A stretch of DNA of 64,000 nt from Blastomussa wellsi. Taxonomy: Eukaryota > Cnidaria > Anthozoa > Scleractinia > Plerogyridae. The translations under genes and the position numbers were made by a program. The DNA lies in NCBI GenBank assembly GCA_947652115.1, contig OX393572.1, positions 1,248,602-1,312,601 on the forward strand, given 5' to 3'. Within the stretch, counting starts at the first letter, position 1; each line of letters begins with the position of its first letter. Below the pieces are notes generated by a model. The model made no database searches and was not told the origin of the DNA. It worked only from the letters and a program-made list of their open reading frames with translations. Shown piece by piece: positions 37,669-50,100 of this stretch.

Positions 37669-40600
37669 CTATACATACTTTGCTCTTTCCTTAACATCAG
37701 CATACAACTGATGGGCTTTTCGGCTTGATTCATCAGCTTTTGCCCTGATTTGGCTATGACGTGACCTGGTAGGAAAACCACAAAAACATGTCGTTACACT
37801 TCAGGATATCATCATAAGCACCGCAACAGCATGGGGCTTAAGTTGTTAATAGACATAGATTAAGCCTGATCAGTATAACTCCCATATAAAAGAGACCTAT
37901 AGGAATGGATGCTTAAAATAATCTTGTTTTAATTTGGGGTGTAAATTGTGAATTCTTTTTGTTTTCACGTAGGGTGTTCATTACAGAACACCAATATTAG
38001 CCGACGACAACAACAACAACAATCATCGTCAATTAAGCTCTTTATTTTGAAGGAGGCTGATGTCCCTTCCACAAAAGAAAAACATATATTGGACTACTGT
38101 AGCATGATTATTAATTTTACCTTATAACAAAATATTGTACTGCGGCTCCAATCACCATGAAGGTAAGTGCACCCACCATGATTAATCTGTTAGATTTGTG
38201 TCTTTCAGCAGAATTTACAACTGGCGGTGGAGTCACAAAGTCAAGAGGCCTCGCCTGTCTGTAAGTTTAAGAACAAGTCTGGGCTGACTGGTAGAAATAA
38301 TGTCATGCTGTCACCATTACATGTACTTAATAAAATATATTCGATAACTGAAATTAAATTTATCTAAAAAGAAAATATTAGACTGAGATAACTTTTAAAT
38401 ACTGAAAAAGGTAAAGTCTGCACTCGGGCATAGTGGCCCATCAGTCGGAGCTTATCCTGTACATAACAGTAATTAATGGTTTGGACCAATCAGTATTCCC
38501 GACCCAGACTCATAACATTCGACTGACATATAACACTTTACATGACTCTGGTGATGACTTCCACTCAGATTGTCGAAACACCAGTCACTGTCACCAACAA
38601 CAGTCACCTCACCCGGACGATCAAACTACACGATCGATAACTTTTAAAGATGAATTAATTAGAGTTTATTTATGCTCTAGGCACAGCCAGCCTGGATCTT
38701 TGTGTCACAATATTAATTATACGATGTGCAGGTTGTTTTACCCCAGGCCCGTTTGTGTACTAAATGGACTATCCAGCAGATCCCAGTAGGAAAGGCAATA
38801 ATTGTTACTCCTAGGGTCAATAATTTTCATATGATTGGATTTAGTAAGCTGTAAGTCCTTTTGGTTCAGTGTGCTTATCTTGTTAAGGAAGCAATCTTTC
38901 CCTGGGTAGGAGATTACAGTTGGAAGACCAAGTCAGAACAACTTGGAGTAGAATGGCTGAAAAGGAAAGGAGTGAAGCCGAGCCAAGATGCCAGAGTTGT
39001 GAGGTGGACCGCCAAGTTGCTGTCCAGCAGAGTGGGTGGCAAAGAATTGTTGAAGCCCTGTGTACCACTTTGGCAATGAAAGGATCAATGCACAGTGTAA
39101 TATATGACAATGCTGACTCAAGAGTTAATTAACAAAGGTCAAATTTACCTGTAGTTTGAATCACTTGTGGCCTTGTCATAATAATAATTGTGCGCTGATT
39201 GCCTGTGATAATAAAAATTCAATTAACAATAAATCAGTACAAACTTAAGAAACTCTCTGGTTGTTTTCAACATGTGCAATTCATAATGTACCGGTAACTT
39301 CCAACAACAAGAAGCCTTAGGACAGGAAGCTTAAAGTTATGTACAAAGAAGGGAACTGCTATTTTGCCCAAAAAATGAATAGTTTAAAGAGTTACTAAAG
39401 ATGTTGCCTGACTCACAATGTGACACTCACTAAATGCACTCAGTCTGATACATACAACTCAAACTCTCACCGGCGGTGTGGCACTGAACCAAACGGACCT
39501 GGTCCAGAAGAAGTGGACTTAGTAACAGGTATCTGTCTTAACCTTTGATCATATTCACGTCTCTGGCTGGCATTGCTAAGTATACTGTAGGCATTGTTAA
39601 TCTGCAAAAGAACCAGAGTACATAAGTTGTAATCACCTGAAGCCTTGTCCACACAGATGCATTTGTCCACACTAACATGATTGAAAATAATAATTGATGT
39701 GTGTATGCGTGATCCTCGAAACTTCTAGTAAAAAATAGTACAAAAATATTAATTTTTTAAAAGAAGTCTTAGTAGATGCATTGTGAGGTTTTGAACAGGT
39801 TTTACTGTCCCCAAGTTATATTCAATAAATTCTCAAACTCATTTAGTTAATTCATCAAGTTGAAGCCTGTACCATGATCATGGTTTGGAAATTTGATCTT
39901 ACAGAACAGATTTTTTTTACGATTTTATTTCTTCATTTTCTCTGCAGTTGTAATTTCAATTGAGAAAATATATTTATTTATTAAACACTCAAGAGAGTAA
40001 AAGAGTGATTAAAGCCTTTTAATTCAAACTGGCTCATAAAACTCCGGTTTCTGTAGCATGAAGCAGCTAAAAGTCCATCGCAACATCCCCAGCATTCTGT
40101 TAGGTTGCCTGACAATGCATTGGTGTACTCCTGGGTTCACTATCACAGTAAAGTGTCATAGTGAACATAGTGATCCCAGTCGGGGCTGAGCCCGGGCCAT
40201 TCACACTGGAGTACAGCACACTTACTAACTGTTACACCACTGTGCCTCCCACAACTCGAGAGAGTGTTTCATCACATTTCCAAACACCTCAAAGTACTGT
40301 AGGTCAGGATGAAATACTCCACTGCATGCCATTTTTATTTTCAACTCTCTTTTTGGTGTTAAGAAATGTCTCTCCTGTTTGATGTATTGCATGAAAGGCA
40401 CAATAATGTACTCTAAGCTTGCTTGCCATCCTTATGCTGAAGAAAAAATTACATTTACCTGCACAAACTTTTCATGGAGTTCCGGTTTATGTGGATTCAT
40501 GTCTGGGTGTAACTGAGATGAAGAAAATTTTTCATTAATACAATTACTGTTAGTACTTATAGCATATTAATTAATATCTACATAATGCAGGCCAAACCTT

Positions 40601-41941
40601 TAAAAGTTTATTTCTTTAATAGTTTATAAAGTGTTTTTCACTGAATATAAAACAAAAACTTTTGAAGAAATGCAAATAGAAAACATTGTTAAGGTGTAGC
40701 AATATCAAATTCACCTCAATCCAGAATAAGCTTGTCCTTTGATCATGCATGCTCATTTACCTTTTTCGATTTTGTAATAAAGGCATCCCTGATATCACCA
40801 AGAGTTGCTTTTTCTGATACATCAAGGACCTCATATAATGTTGGTTTTCGTGATGCCCTTTGGGAGATACAAATATGGATACAAAATTAATCATAAATTA
40901 AAATAATTATACAGATAATAAACTATATAAAAATTACAAATAATAGTAACTTCTGTGAAAATACATATAAGTATTATTAATATAAAATAATTAACATAAT
41001 ACATAAATTGAAGTTAATCTAAAGTGGATTTGGCTTAGAAGAGGCAGTATCGCGCTATTTTTAGTAACACATCGAAAATCCAAGGGACTTTTTGGTTAAT
41101 AACGGTATATAGAAGCTGCATGATGATGATAAAAAGTCCTTTGAAAGACTACCATAATATAATAGAAACTGTTTATAGATTTTTTGTCGGTGGATGGCCA
41201 AGATCAAGATTGATACCAACTTGAAAATGTTGGGCCCACATTTCCAAGTTTCCCCATTGCATCTCATTTGAAATCAGTACTAGTAAACATAGTTTGCCTC
41301 ATCCTTCTTCTCTGAATTCACTTGACTTTATCAAATTAGTGATTCAGAAACGATCTGAGCATTGACGAGGCATTAGAAGTTTAAATTCAGCTAATTCTGA
41401 CCACAAATCGTGATAAACTCTGTGATACATCCCCTTCATGAAACTTTTCTCATAAATGATTTGGCAATGGTTTCAAGTTTAATGCCATTTGGCAAACTGT
41501 TAATAAAAGGACCTGAATGCTGAGTCTGGAAATGTTACTGTTTCAAAATGTACAACTGACTGCAGCATAGTACTTTGAGCATAGATTTCTAGTAGCCTGA
41601 CGTCCCTGCAGAGTTACATAACCTGGCCAATAAGTGTCATGTAAGGCTCTGTGGGTTGCCCATAGGAGATGTAATTCAGTTCTATCCATCCTAACCCTAT
41701 AACATTAGCCGTTTCTGCGTATAAATGTTGGTAACAAAACCTGTGGTGCATCTTTGATCCCCCCTGTCATCTGTGTTAAGGACGTGGACACAATACTGAC
41801 AATGTTAGCCTCAGTGCCTGGACCAGTTGCTTCTTTAAAATGAAATACCTATAAATACCTTGTTTGAGCAGCCGTTGAATATGGACAACTTGGGCACACC
41901 AAAAATGGGTGAAGCTCATTTCTCTTTCCAGACATAAACAT
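37669..41941 (-). CDS. DNAJC4: DNAJC4-like J-domain membrane protein, seven exons
   Basis: Read on the minus strand the coding exons are 41941-41859, 40857-40761, 40512-40459, 39601-39471, 39202-39149, 38258-38121 and 37765-37669. All have GT..AG borders and matching phases, giving 217 codons plus stop. Residues about 33-100 form a J domain: YEVLDVSEKATLGDIRDAF, the HPD triad in LHPDMNPHKPELHEKF, and INNAYSILSNASQRREYD. HPD is the motif that stimulates Hsp70 ATPase. A single membrane segment (about LIMVGALTFMVIGAAVQYFV) follows at residues 165-185, with a short basic tail RAKADESSRKAHQLYADV. J domain near the N terminus plus one C-terminal membrane span fits DNAJC4; DNAJC30 is the main alternative. 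The N terminus could be a mitochondrial or membrane targeting sequence. It is divergent from TMEM87 (2.2 kb between start codons). Confidence 0.85.
39865..40390. repeat. Family E repeat interrupted by a SINE-like insert
   Basis: The left part (GGTTTGGAAATTTGATCTTA at about 39880) and right part (GTGTTTCATCACATTTCC at about 40266, ATACTCCACTGCATGCC after it) match the two halves of the repeat at 37370-37620. Between them lies roughly 250 bp absent from the other copy. Located in DNAJC4 intron 3. Confidence 0.6.
40035..40256 (-). mobile_element. Probable tRNA-derived SINE inserted in family E repeat
   Basis: On the minus strand the insert begins GGGAGGCACAGTGGTGTAAC followed by AGTTAGTAAGTGTG, like the A-box portion of a tRNA-derived SINE. 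About 40 bases later is GGGCTCAGCCCCG, a degenerate B-box. Its position inside an otherwise collinear repeat supports a discrete insertion. No clear target duplication identified. Confidence 0.45.
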
Positions 41942-42379
41942 GGTGTATCCTACATGTAGCAACGGAAAATCAACATTATAAGTATAAAAGAAATACCTTT
42001 ACGTTGAGTAAATGGAAGAGGCAAATTTCACGAGACTTAAATTAGAAATTCTAATAATTATATCACATGTTTTTGACAAACATCTTATGAGCCAAGCACA
42101 ACGGCTATACTGGGGGAATATCTGCCCAAGGTCGTGACCGTATGGACAGCGGAAATTATTGAAAAAGAACAGAAATGTGGCCAAGACCCAACCAGGTGTT
42201 TTCGGTTTTGGTCAGAAACAATTCCATAATGTTATTTTACAAGCCAGTAAAAAGTACGGGGGGGGGGGGGGGGGGAGGGTAGAGGGGGGTTCATGTATTA
42301 AGTCATGTTTATTCCTTTTCTTTTGCAAGCCACTACAATTAAGGAATTACACATGGGATTATTAACAATCATCCTGCAA
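41942..42379. other. Shared upstream region of DNAJC4 and TMEM87, DNAJC4 side
   Basis: Contains the presumed DNAJC4 promoter and a G-run at about 42259-42276. There is no frame with domain content and no TATA box in an obvious position. Confidence 0.35.
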
Positions 42380-42462
42380 AATCGCGCAGAATATCACCGG
42401 ATCCTTAGCTGATGAGGCCGTAGGCCAAGTGGGCTGAAATCAGGCGATATTCCGCAAGATTG
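42380..42462 (+). other. Palindrome whose loop carries a hammerhead-ribozyme-like core
   Basis: CGCAGAATATCACC at about 42386-42399 pairs with GGCGATATTCCGC at 42443-42455 with two mismatches, and pairing continues weakly outward. The loop holds CTGATGAG (42409-42416), a GGCC-GTA-GGCC hairpin (42417 onward), a short spacer, and GAAA (42436-42439). CUGAUGA, a stem and GAAA in that order are the conserved hammerhead core. Against a working ribozyme: there are nine extra bases between the hairpin and GAAA, unless GGCC pairs with the later GGCT, and there is no clear stem I. It may be a decayed or coincidental copy. Confidence 0.3.
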
Positions 42463-43074
42463 AACAAGATAATTGTTTTATTATTCCACAAATTGTCAAC
42501 GAAGTGCCTTTACCAGCTAGAAAAGTTACTGTTTTGCGACACTTTGCGAGACTTCTACTGAATTATCGTATCTTATGTATATCGCAGAATATCCGTCAGC
42601 AGCACATGACAGATATTGAGAGCATAATGACCATATATGGGCAACATAACAATTTGTTGAATAATAATTCGGAATAATACCTGGTAAAATACTTGGAGAA
42701 TATTGGACCAAAAATGTAGCATTCTGATTGGTCCTCTGACTACCTTAGTTGTAGTTAGTTATCTTGGTTGGAGTCTAGACGAGGTACCTCTGTCAATGCC
42801 AAATTTGTGATCTACCAAATTTCAATTCTTTTAGGCTTGGTAACATGAAAAAATGGTTCTCTTGAATCTCAAATGTGAAAAGTAAACTACAACTTACAAT
42901 AATTTTAGATTAAAACAATAGCTATTAAAGATGATATTTTCACTAAATTATTTAAGATAATTTTCTTCTTGGCAGCATTTTGTTCAGTCCATTGACTTAC
43001 AGTCTTGTAAATAAAATACAATTGTATGGTTTGGAGCTCACATATGACAAGTTCTGAGAAAGATAAATACAGGG

Positions 43075-43400
43075 CGTAACCAATGAATGAAATCGATGAT
43101 CGATGAAAATCAATGGTAACTGATAACAACCACTTCCAATTTATCGATTGATATTAAAAATCAATTACCAATCAATCAGCCAGGTTTGTGTGATTATCAA
43201 TTTTCATTGATTATCAATATCAATCGATTAATTAATTGGCATCAAAATATCAATCCATAAATTGGCATCGTAAAAATGGTGTGATTATATATTGATTGGT
43301 CATCGATTGGTCGATGCTAATCGATGCCAATTAACTAATAGTAATCGATTAATCAATTGATTTTTCGATCATCGGTTTTCATCGGTTAGTAAGTTAGAGG
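43075..43400. repeat. Degenerate ATCGATT-rich inverted repeat
   Basis: The segment is packed with ATCGATTGATAT, AATCGATTAAT and CAATCGATG variants on both strands. It is roughly symmetrical: ATCGATGATCGATGAAAATC near the left and GATTTTTCGATCATCGGTTTTC near the right. Low complexity, non-coding. Confidence 0.6.
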
Positions 43401-43488
43401 GGGTAAGTTTCGAAAGAAACTGCGGTGCTGCGTCGGTGGGAAGTATAACAATATAATTTGGTTTTATCAACTGGGTTGATAATGTCAA

Positions 43489-44030
43489 TTGGCCACCGTA
43501 AAGAGATTCAAGAGCGTTAGCCGTCCTGTGAAATATCAAGACCGTGTTTTACATCAGCTGATGCCAAGAAAACGTTCTAATAGTTTAAATAGCATTCTAT
43601 CGGAACTAAATAACTTTATTTTAAGAAATACCTCAGTTTTTCCTACAGCCCTCAACTTGATTTACCGTAAAACTGTAATCTCGTTGGCCAGACGGCGTCC
43701 GCCATCTTCAGAAGAAAAACATCCTCTCCCTACATTTTTCGGGAAAAATTCCTTCAAATTTCTTGCGCCCAAATTGTGGAATATGTTAAACGACGATCTT
43801 AGAACTACCACCAATATAACCTATTTTAAAAACAACTGCCTTGCCTTTGTAACTAGTTAGATTAATTTCTTAATCCTTACTTGATTGTGTTCAACATATA
43901 ATTTTACAAGCATGTATACATTGTTTATTGTACATATATCTTTGCTGTATTTATTTCTCGGAGATATTAGCGCTTACGCGCTACTCTTCAATCCGAGTTG
44001 AAATAAAGTTTACTACTACTACTACTCCCT
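43489..44030 (+). mobile_element. 5'-truncated LINE 3' end with (ACT)n tail
   Basis: A frame of about 123 codons with no ATG at its start ends at 43860. It contains FFGKNSFKFLAPKLWNML and later NITYFKNNC, the conserved distal tail of CR1/L2/Jockey-type reverse-transcriptase polyproteins. Downstream come AATAAAG and a terminal TACTACTACTACTACT, a simple 3' repeat as in many LINEs. The 5' end is missing. It lies only about 90 bases before the TMEM87 start codon, so its tail is part of that gene's upstream region. Confidence 0.7.
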
Positions 44031-44046
44031 ACCGGTGACGATCTTA

Positions 44047-44067
44047 AACGTCATCTTGTAAACGTCA
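44047..44067 (+). promoter_or_regulatory. Two ACGTCA motifs (CRE-half-site-like) upstream of TMEM87
   Basis: AACGTCATC occurs twice, 14 bases apart, 50-70 bases before the TMEM87 ATG. ACGTCA is the complement of the TGACGT CREB/ATF half site. Functional use is inference, and the sites may also lie in the 5' UTR. Confidence 0.25.
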
Positions 44068-44116
44068 TCAACTTCTAATGCGCATGAATTGTGCTGGAAG
44101 TAGTTGTTCCAAAAAG

Positions 44117-47100
44117 ATGGCGGCGAGCAGAGGATATTTTGTGTTTTTGCTCGCTATATTTCTTATGTCTTTTGTTTGCTGTCTCCCTGAAACAGGCATA
44201 AAGGACTTACACTTTAAGGAGGTTTGCAATAATTGTTCTGGTTGGGTAAATTCTTTGCCTAAATACGATATTTTTTGTGTGATTTTCACATGTACATGAT
44301 CGAGAGACGCTGTATAGTTGGGACGTCTTAATATTTCGATTGTCTACCCAGTTTATATTTTGCACGTGATTGGAAAACTAATTTGTTAAACCACGTAATT
44401 TTTGTTTTCAGAACGTAACGTATGATAGCTTTTCCAAAACAATGAACAAGGGCTACAGTGTTTCGATAAAAGGTTTGTTTGCAAAATTCTTCTTACTATA
44501 ATTAAAGTATAAAGCTTATAAATTGATATCGAAAAACATGGTCAGCAATTTTTTAAGGCAGCTTTTATTTCGTATGAATTAACGAGTTTTATTTTCATCA
44601 TTTTATACTCCCGTTTTATATACACATACAATTTTAAATTTCAGTTAAGGTACTTGAATGTAATTCCTCCATTTTCACTGTGTAATGTCTGGGTGGCGTT
44701 CCTTTTAACCAATTATCCAAGTTCAAATTTACGTTTGGAAATTAGATTTCTCGTCTGCACTGCATCTACTCAAAATCGTCACTGAAAAAAATCTGGTCGA
44801 GTTGTGTACTGGTAATATACATGTTTATAATATGGATAGGACTCTGCGCACGCTCTGATTTGTCAAAAACCAATGTTTTATCAGAGTATAAAACATAGAA
44901 AAAGCGTGTTTTATTGCTTTTCGTCAGCTTTACTCTTGTGAAAATTCGCAAGGGATGGCGGCAAACATTTTCTATAAAGAAATTCCGGACAAAATTCTGA
45001 GTCAAGCTGCAGAGATTATCGAAGAAGCTTCTAAGTTCGAGATGAAAGTAGAAGAAGTGAATTTAAATTGCTTCAGTTTATCGATCGTGCGTGTTTTGCT
45101 GTTTTTACTCGCGGCGTATAAAATCTATATCATAAAGCAAATGAAATGAAGAAGCCTAAGCCATGTATTATACTGTCATAAAACACTCCGGACATTTGAG
45201 AACACTCGAGAAATGTAGAAAACACTCACCTGCGGTTCGTGTTTTCTACATTTCCCTCATGTTCTCAAATGCCCGTCGTGTTTTTTGACAGTATAATACA
45301 TGGCTTTGGCTTTTTTATTTGTTAAATAAAGCACCCAGGCCCCACCCCGACAGTGAAAAAAGTGTCTCTGCTTTGCTAAGGCTTTGAAGCAATTATCTCA
45401 CTGGTACATTATCCAATATTTTTTGTTTCTTTTAGGACAGTGCTCTGGGGCCAAAACAGTCCAAATAAACTGGCGCTTGGTGTTTTCAGAGTGCGCAGAG
45501 AGATTTTCTTTTCCAAAGGTGAACTCTCTGGTTAAGTGCTATCACTATCACTAATTTAATGTTGTTGCTACTGTAACTGTGATTTAGGGCCTCTTCAAAA
45601 AGAGTATTGAAAAGAATCTGGAATGCTTCACTATCAGTCTTTGCTTTCTTATTGATTTGCCGGTAGAAACTTGCGCCACCAAGCCAATCAACTAAAATGC
45701 AAAACTAGAACCAATCATAACTTGATCACATGATGCTTTCCAATGCTTTACACTACTGTTTACGTGATAAACATTTATTTGATTGCAGATCGTCCGGTTC
45801 ACATTTTTTTTCAGGTTATCGGTTTCATTATCATTATCATTATTATAGCCTAGATTATAAGAGCTAGGTCAACATTTGAATGTGCACTTTGAAAAAAATT
45901 AGCCTAAATTTTTCAAAATAGTCATTTCCACTCTGTTTCAATCTTCTCTATTCGATCCTCAGCCATCCTTGTTCCTTTTTGGTTTAGTACCACTCCTTTG
46001 GTGTTTTTCTTCCTTAGAAAACTATTAGTTTTAGGTTTCCTAAATTTTAAGAGTAATTTAGGTTGTTGAAGAAATAACTCAAAATATTGTGACATAGCTC
46101 CTTTAATCTGTTCCAACCCGCATTTTAGCACTCTTATAACCACATTTAACCATTTGAATTTATTCAACACATCCTTTACATAACTATATAGGATTTCTAA
46201 TGAAGTGTTGTGATGTAATTCTTTGCTACAGTACACATATATTTTCTTTCATAGAGTAATATAAACAATGAGGCTTTAAAAGGGTTGTGGGAAATCTATG
46301 CTAACTTCTCATTAACTGGAAGAAAGGAAGTTGACTGCAACACTGTGATTCACCTTCCGGTATGTTTTCAAAAGTGTCATTTTTAAATAGCTAGGAATAC
46401 TGTAATAGCTCTATGAGGCCCAAGGGCAGAGCTCCAAGCTTCCTTTTTGTAAAATGGTCACCACTAAAATTTTGGTTGCCAAAAGAAAAGCGTTTTAAAG
46501 CAGGACACCTCATGTCAGTTTTACATGAAGCGCTGCTGCTGACCTTGATGAGCCAAATTGATAATTGTTTGGAGAATGTTTCGCTGTAGTTATTTTCGTT
46601 TGCATTCAGAGTTTTTGATCAACTGTTCTAATTATGAAGAAAAACAAAGAAACAGGTAAGGCAGGTAAACTCTGTTATGTTCATCTACAATAATTATTCA
46701 TAAGGGAATGGCCAATTAATTTTATTTTGTTTTAGTTTTTTTTTTTTCATTTAGATTTTATATTATTATATTTTTTAAAGAAATGTTATGTTTATGTTTC
46801 TGTAGGACTTATCTGACAAAGTGAAGGAGTTAATTCTTCCCCCACCTACTGAGAATAGTGTAAGTGATTACCGTAAAGGTCTATCAGTAACGTCCTAGTC
46901 TGTTTCAGGGGTTCCGTGATTTGACGAGATGAATGGCAAGCTCTTTGTCATTTCCACTGGCTGTTTCTTATTTTTGTGCTGTGTCCCAACCGACTGAGTG
47001 TGTGGAACAGAACAGACTAGTACTATGAAAACCACCGATCAGCTGAATGTACCAGAATGTTCATATTACTGCTCCACCCACTTTTGTTGACAAATTATGT

Positions 47101-50100
47101 AATTTGTGATTACACCGTACTATCATAAATTACTATTTTGCTGGCACGTATCAGAGGTCTGGGGAGGGTGTTAGCGCGCAGTGAGTCATGGGATTTTAGT
47201 TTGTAATAGGCGGCCGTTAGAAAGGTGAGACATTCTACGGTCAGCCTTCACAGTGTCAAGTCCAGTTTCGTTTTTTCGCGTTGTCTTGTTCTGTTCGTCG
47301 AGTTCCAGTTATGGATGAGGCCAAAGTTAAAGAGATCGTTGCCAGCAACAACCAAGAATTGCTCTCCCAGATCAAGGAACTTGTTTCCACCTCGATTTCC
47401 GATCTGAAGAGATCAAGCGATGTCAACTCGGCCGAGCAAATGTCAGAGATAAAGAGGCTGAAAAGGGACGCGCCCCCTTCGTTTAAAAAGAAGAGCAATG
47501 AAGATCAGTTCAAGTCCGTCAAATCTGTCCTTGAAGCTGTAGAGGACGCGTCTTCTGCCTTGGAGCGAAAAGATCTCGCCAAAATTAAAGAGCATTTGGA
47601 TAAAGGTATGTCGATGCTCAAAGAGCGCCAGAAATTAATTCTATTAGCGGATAAATCGCCTTATGGATGGAAAACTGTCCTTGAGTATAAACATCATGAT
47701 TTGGCCGAGGATGATGAGGATGAAAAGAAGATTTATAGAGCGGAAGCCAGGGCTGCCAAATCATCCAAGCGTTTCGCCGCACGTGGTGCTTCTTTCCAGC
47801 GCCGTGGATCGTCCCTTATGCAACGTTCCCATCCAACCATGCCTTCAGCCGCCCGTTTTCCTAGTCCTTTGGGAAGGCTTAATGTCCCATCGTCGATGGC
47901 CAGTTATACGGGTCTTTGCTTTTCCTGTGGGAAACCAGGTCACTGGCGAGCCGCATGTCCTAGTTTGCTTGCTAGTTCAAATGCTCAAAGATCAGCCGTG
48001 AGCGGAGTTAATCTTTAGAGGCGAACTGTATCTTGTTACATTGAGCTTCTCCATTTCCACTCAATTGCATTCTTCATTGTTTGTGTATTTTTTTGTTATT
48101 ACAGTTATTATCTCAAGTCAATTAGATATCACATCAGTACTTGTTATTGTTCTGCTCCTATTTGTCCATTAGATATTTATTTTTATATTCCCACTTTATT
48201 TCATATTTTTCAGACCTTGATTTTGAGGCCTTGTCTGTGTCTTGTCGGTCCGATCGCACTTTTGTAGATGCTCAATTATCTTGTTATGAAGTGAAATCCG
48301 GCGATGTTCCTGTTTCTGTCAGAGGCAGATTGCGTAAATGTATTCAGTTTTGGAACGATATTGGTGCGTCGCCTTTTATTCTCGGCGTTATTGAATTTGG
48401 CTATAAATTGCCTTTGTTACAAATTCCACCGCCGTTTGTTGCCGCGAATAATTATTCGGCACTTCAGGAATCTGTTTTTGTGGAAAGCGCCATTAGCGAG
48501 TTGATTGATTTGCGATGTATCGCTGAAGTTTTTGTGCCACCTGCAATTATCAATCCATTGTCTGTTTCAATTCAGAAGTCGGGGAAAAAGCGCTTGATCT
48601 TGGATCTTCGACATGTCAACCAGTATCTCTTCAAATCCAAGTTTCGATGCGAAGATGTTTCTATTGCCAAGCAAGTGCTTAACTCTGGGGATTTCATGTT
48701 TTCCTTCGATCTCAAATCTGGGTACCACCACGTTGAGATTTTCCCTGAACACAGGCAATATCTGTCGTTTTCCTGGACATTTTCATCGGGGGTTACTAGA
48801 TATTTTCAGTTTTCCGTTTTGCCTTTTGGCATTAGCTCTGCGCCTTATTTGTTTACCAAGCTTCTTAAACCGTTAGTTAAGAAATGGAGGTCCGAAGGCA
48901 AGTCTATTGTTGTTTTTCTGGATGACGGATTAGGGGCTTCTCAGAATTATATGAAAGCAAAAATTTCAAGTTTGGCAGTGCACGCTGATTTATTGAAGTC
49001 TGGCTTTGTCCCTAATGAAGAGAAATCCCTTTGGGAGCCAACTCAAGTTATCACCTGGTTGGGGACCGTTCTTGACACCTCGAAATGTCTTATTTCTGCT
49101 ACGCCAAGAAGAATACAGTCTCTGTCGGAAGATTTATCCAGTCTTTTGGATTCCAGCAACCCCTCTCTCCAGTCTCAGGTGCGCAAGCTCGCCAGCGTCT
49201 GCGGTAAGATTATTTCCCTCGGTAACTGTGTTGGCAATGTAGCCAGGCTTATGACTAGAAACATTTTCGCTGTTATCAATACTGCTTCGAATTGGAATTC
49301 ATCAGTTTCCTTGACGCCCGAATGCGTGGATGAATTAACCCTTTGGCGCCTGTGCCGCCCGTAACCGCCCATGCGAAAAACACCCCTAAAATGCCTGTGC
49401 CGCCCGTAACCGCCCGTAAAAACCGCATGGTGGCAAATGTCCGTTCCCTCCCTCCCTGGAGGTTTTTTGGTTTCCCTATTGTTCTAGAGATAATAAGGGC
49501 TAATAAACCAATCAGAATCTGTTTTCTGCGCATATTTTTAGGGTTTTCTTGGGGTCCTAGAGAGAAGGTTTTTTTGTCTTTACTCGTGCGCTCAAAAGAA
49601 CAAGAACATGATGGCGCATCACGGCACGTATTTACAAACTTCCAAGGCCATGTTTTCATTCTGAATACGAAAAATTTCCTCTTTGGAGTTAAAAATTAGG
49701 AGGAGAAACACAGATTGATTTTTTAGTGGATTTGAAATGGAAAATCATGAAGAATAGACAGCTTAAACCTCGCTGATGAAGGATTCATCTATCCTTTTAC
49801 GGCCTTGAAGACATGATGTCATGGCGCTTACAAACGTGTTTTGAATTCGAATCACGGACCTGTACACGAAGTTAATGAGGCTTTTCAAGACTTTTGAACA
49901 CAAAATGGTAATGTACAATGTTGCTTCGAATTTGTATGGAAGTTTTAGAAAGATCGGTAAAGCCACTGAGTTATGAATTGAATGCAAAAGCCGTCTGCTA
50001 AAATTTGAACTTTCCACTTTTAGCATGAAGCCGAGTGAAATGTGAATAAACTAATTACGCATGCAGAATTTCACGGCTTTAAAATTTTCGATATTTTGAT

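Noticed and set aside
38433..38789. 118-codon frame inside a DNAJC4 intron
   Set aside because: No domain and no start in context. The stretch around CAGATTGTCGAAACACCAGTC looks like a dispersed repeat, so the open frame is probably by chance.
38840..39130. Overlapping frames with WSRMAEKERSEAEPR-type sequence next to a DNAJC4 exon
   Set aside because: Vaguely reminiscent of LINE polyprotein tails but no conserved block is certain. Left uncalled.
44955..45149. 64-codon frame with a hydrophobic C-terminus in TMEM87 intron 2
   Set aside because: Lies in a hairpin repeat element related to family B and interrupts no splice pattern. No evidence for a gene.
49343..49699. 118-codon frame across the start of the TTAA-flanked insert, and the antisense 127-codon frame
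   Set aside because: No transposase motif. It begins within the terminal and subterminal repeats of the non-autonomous element.
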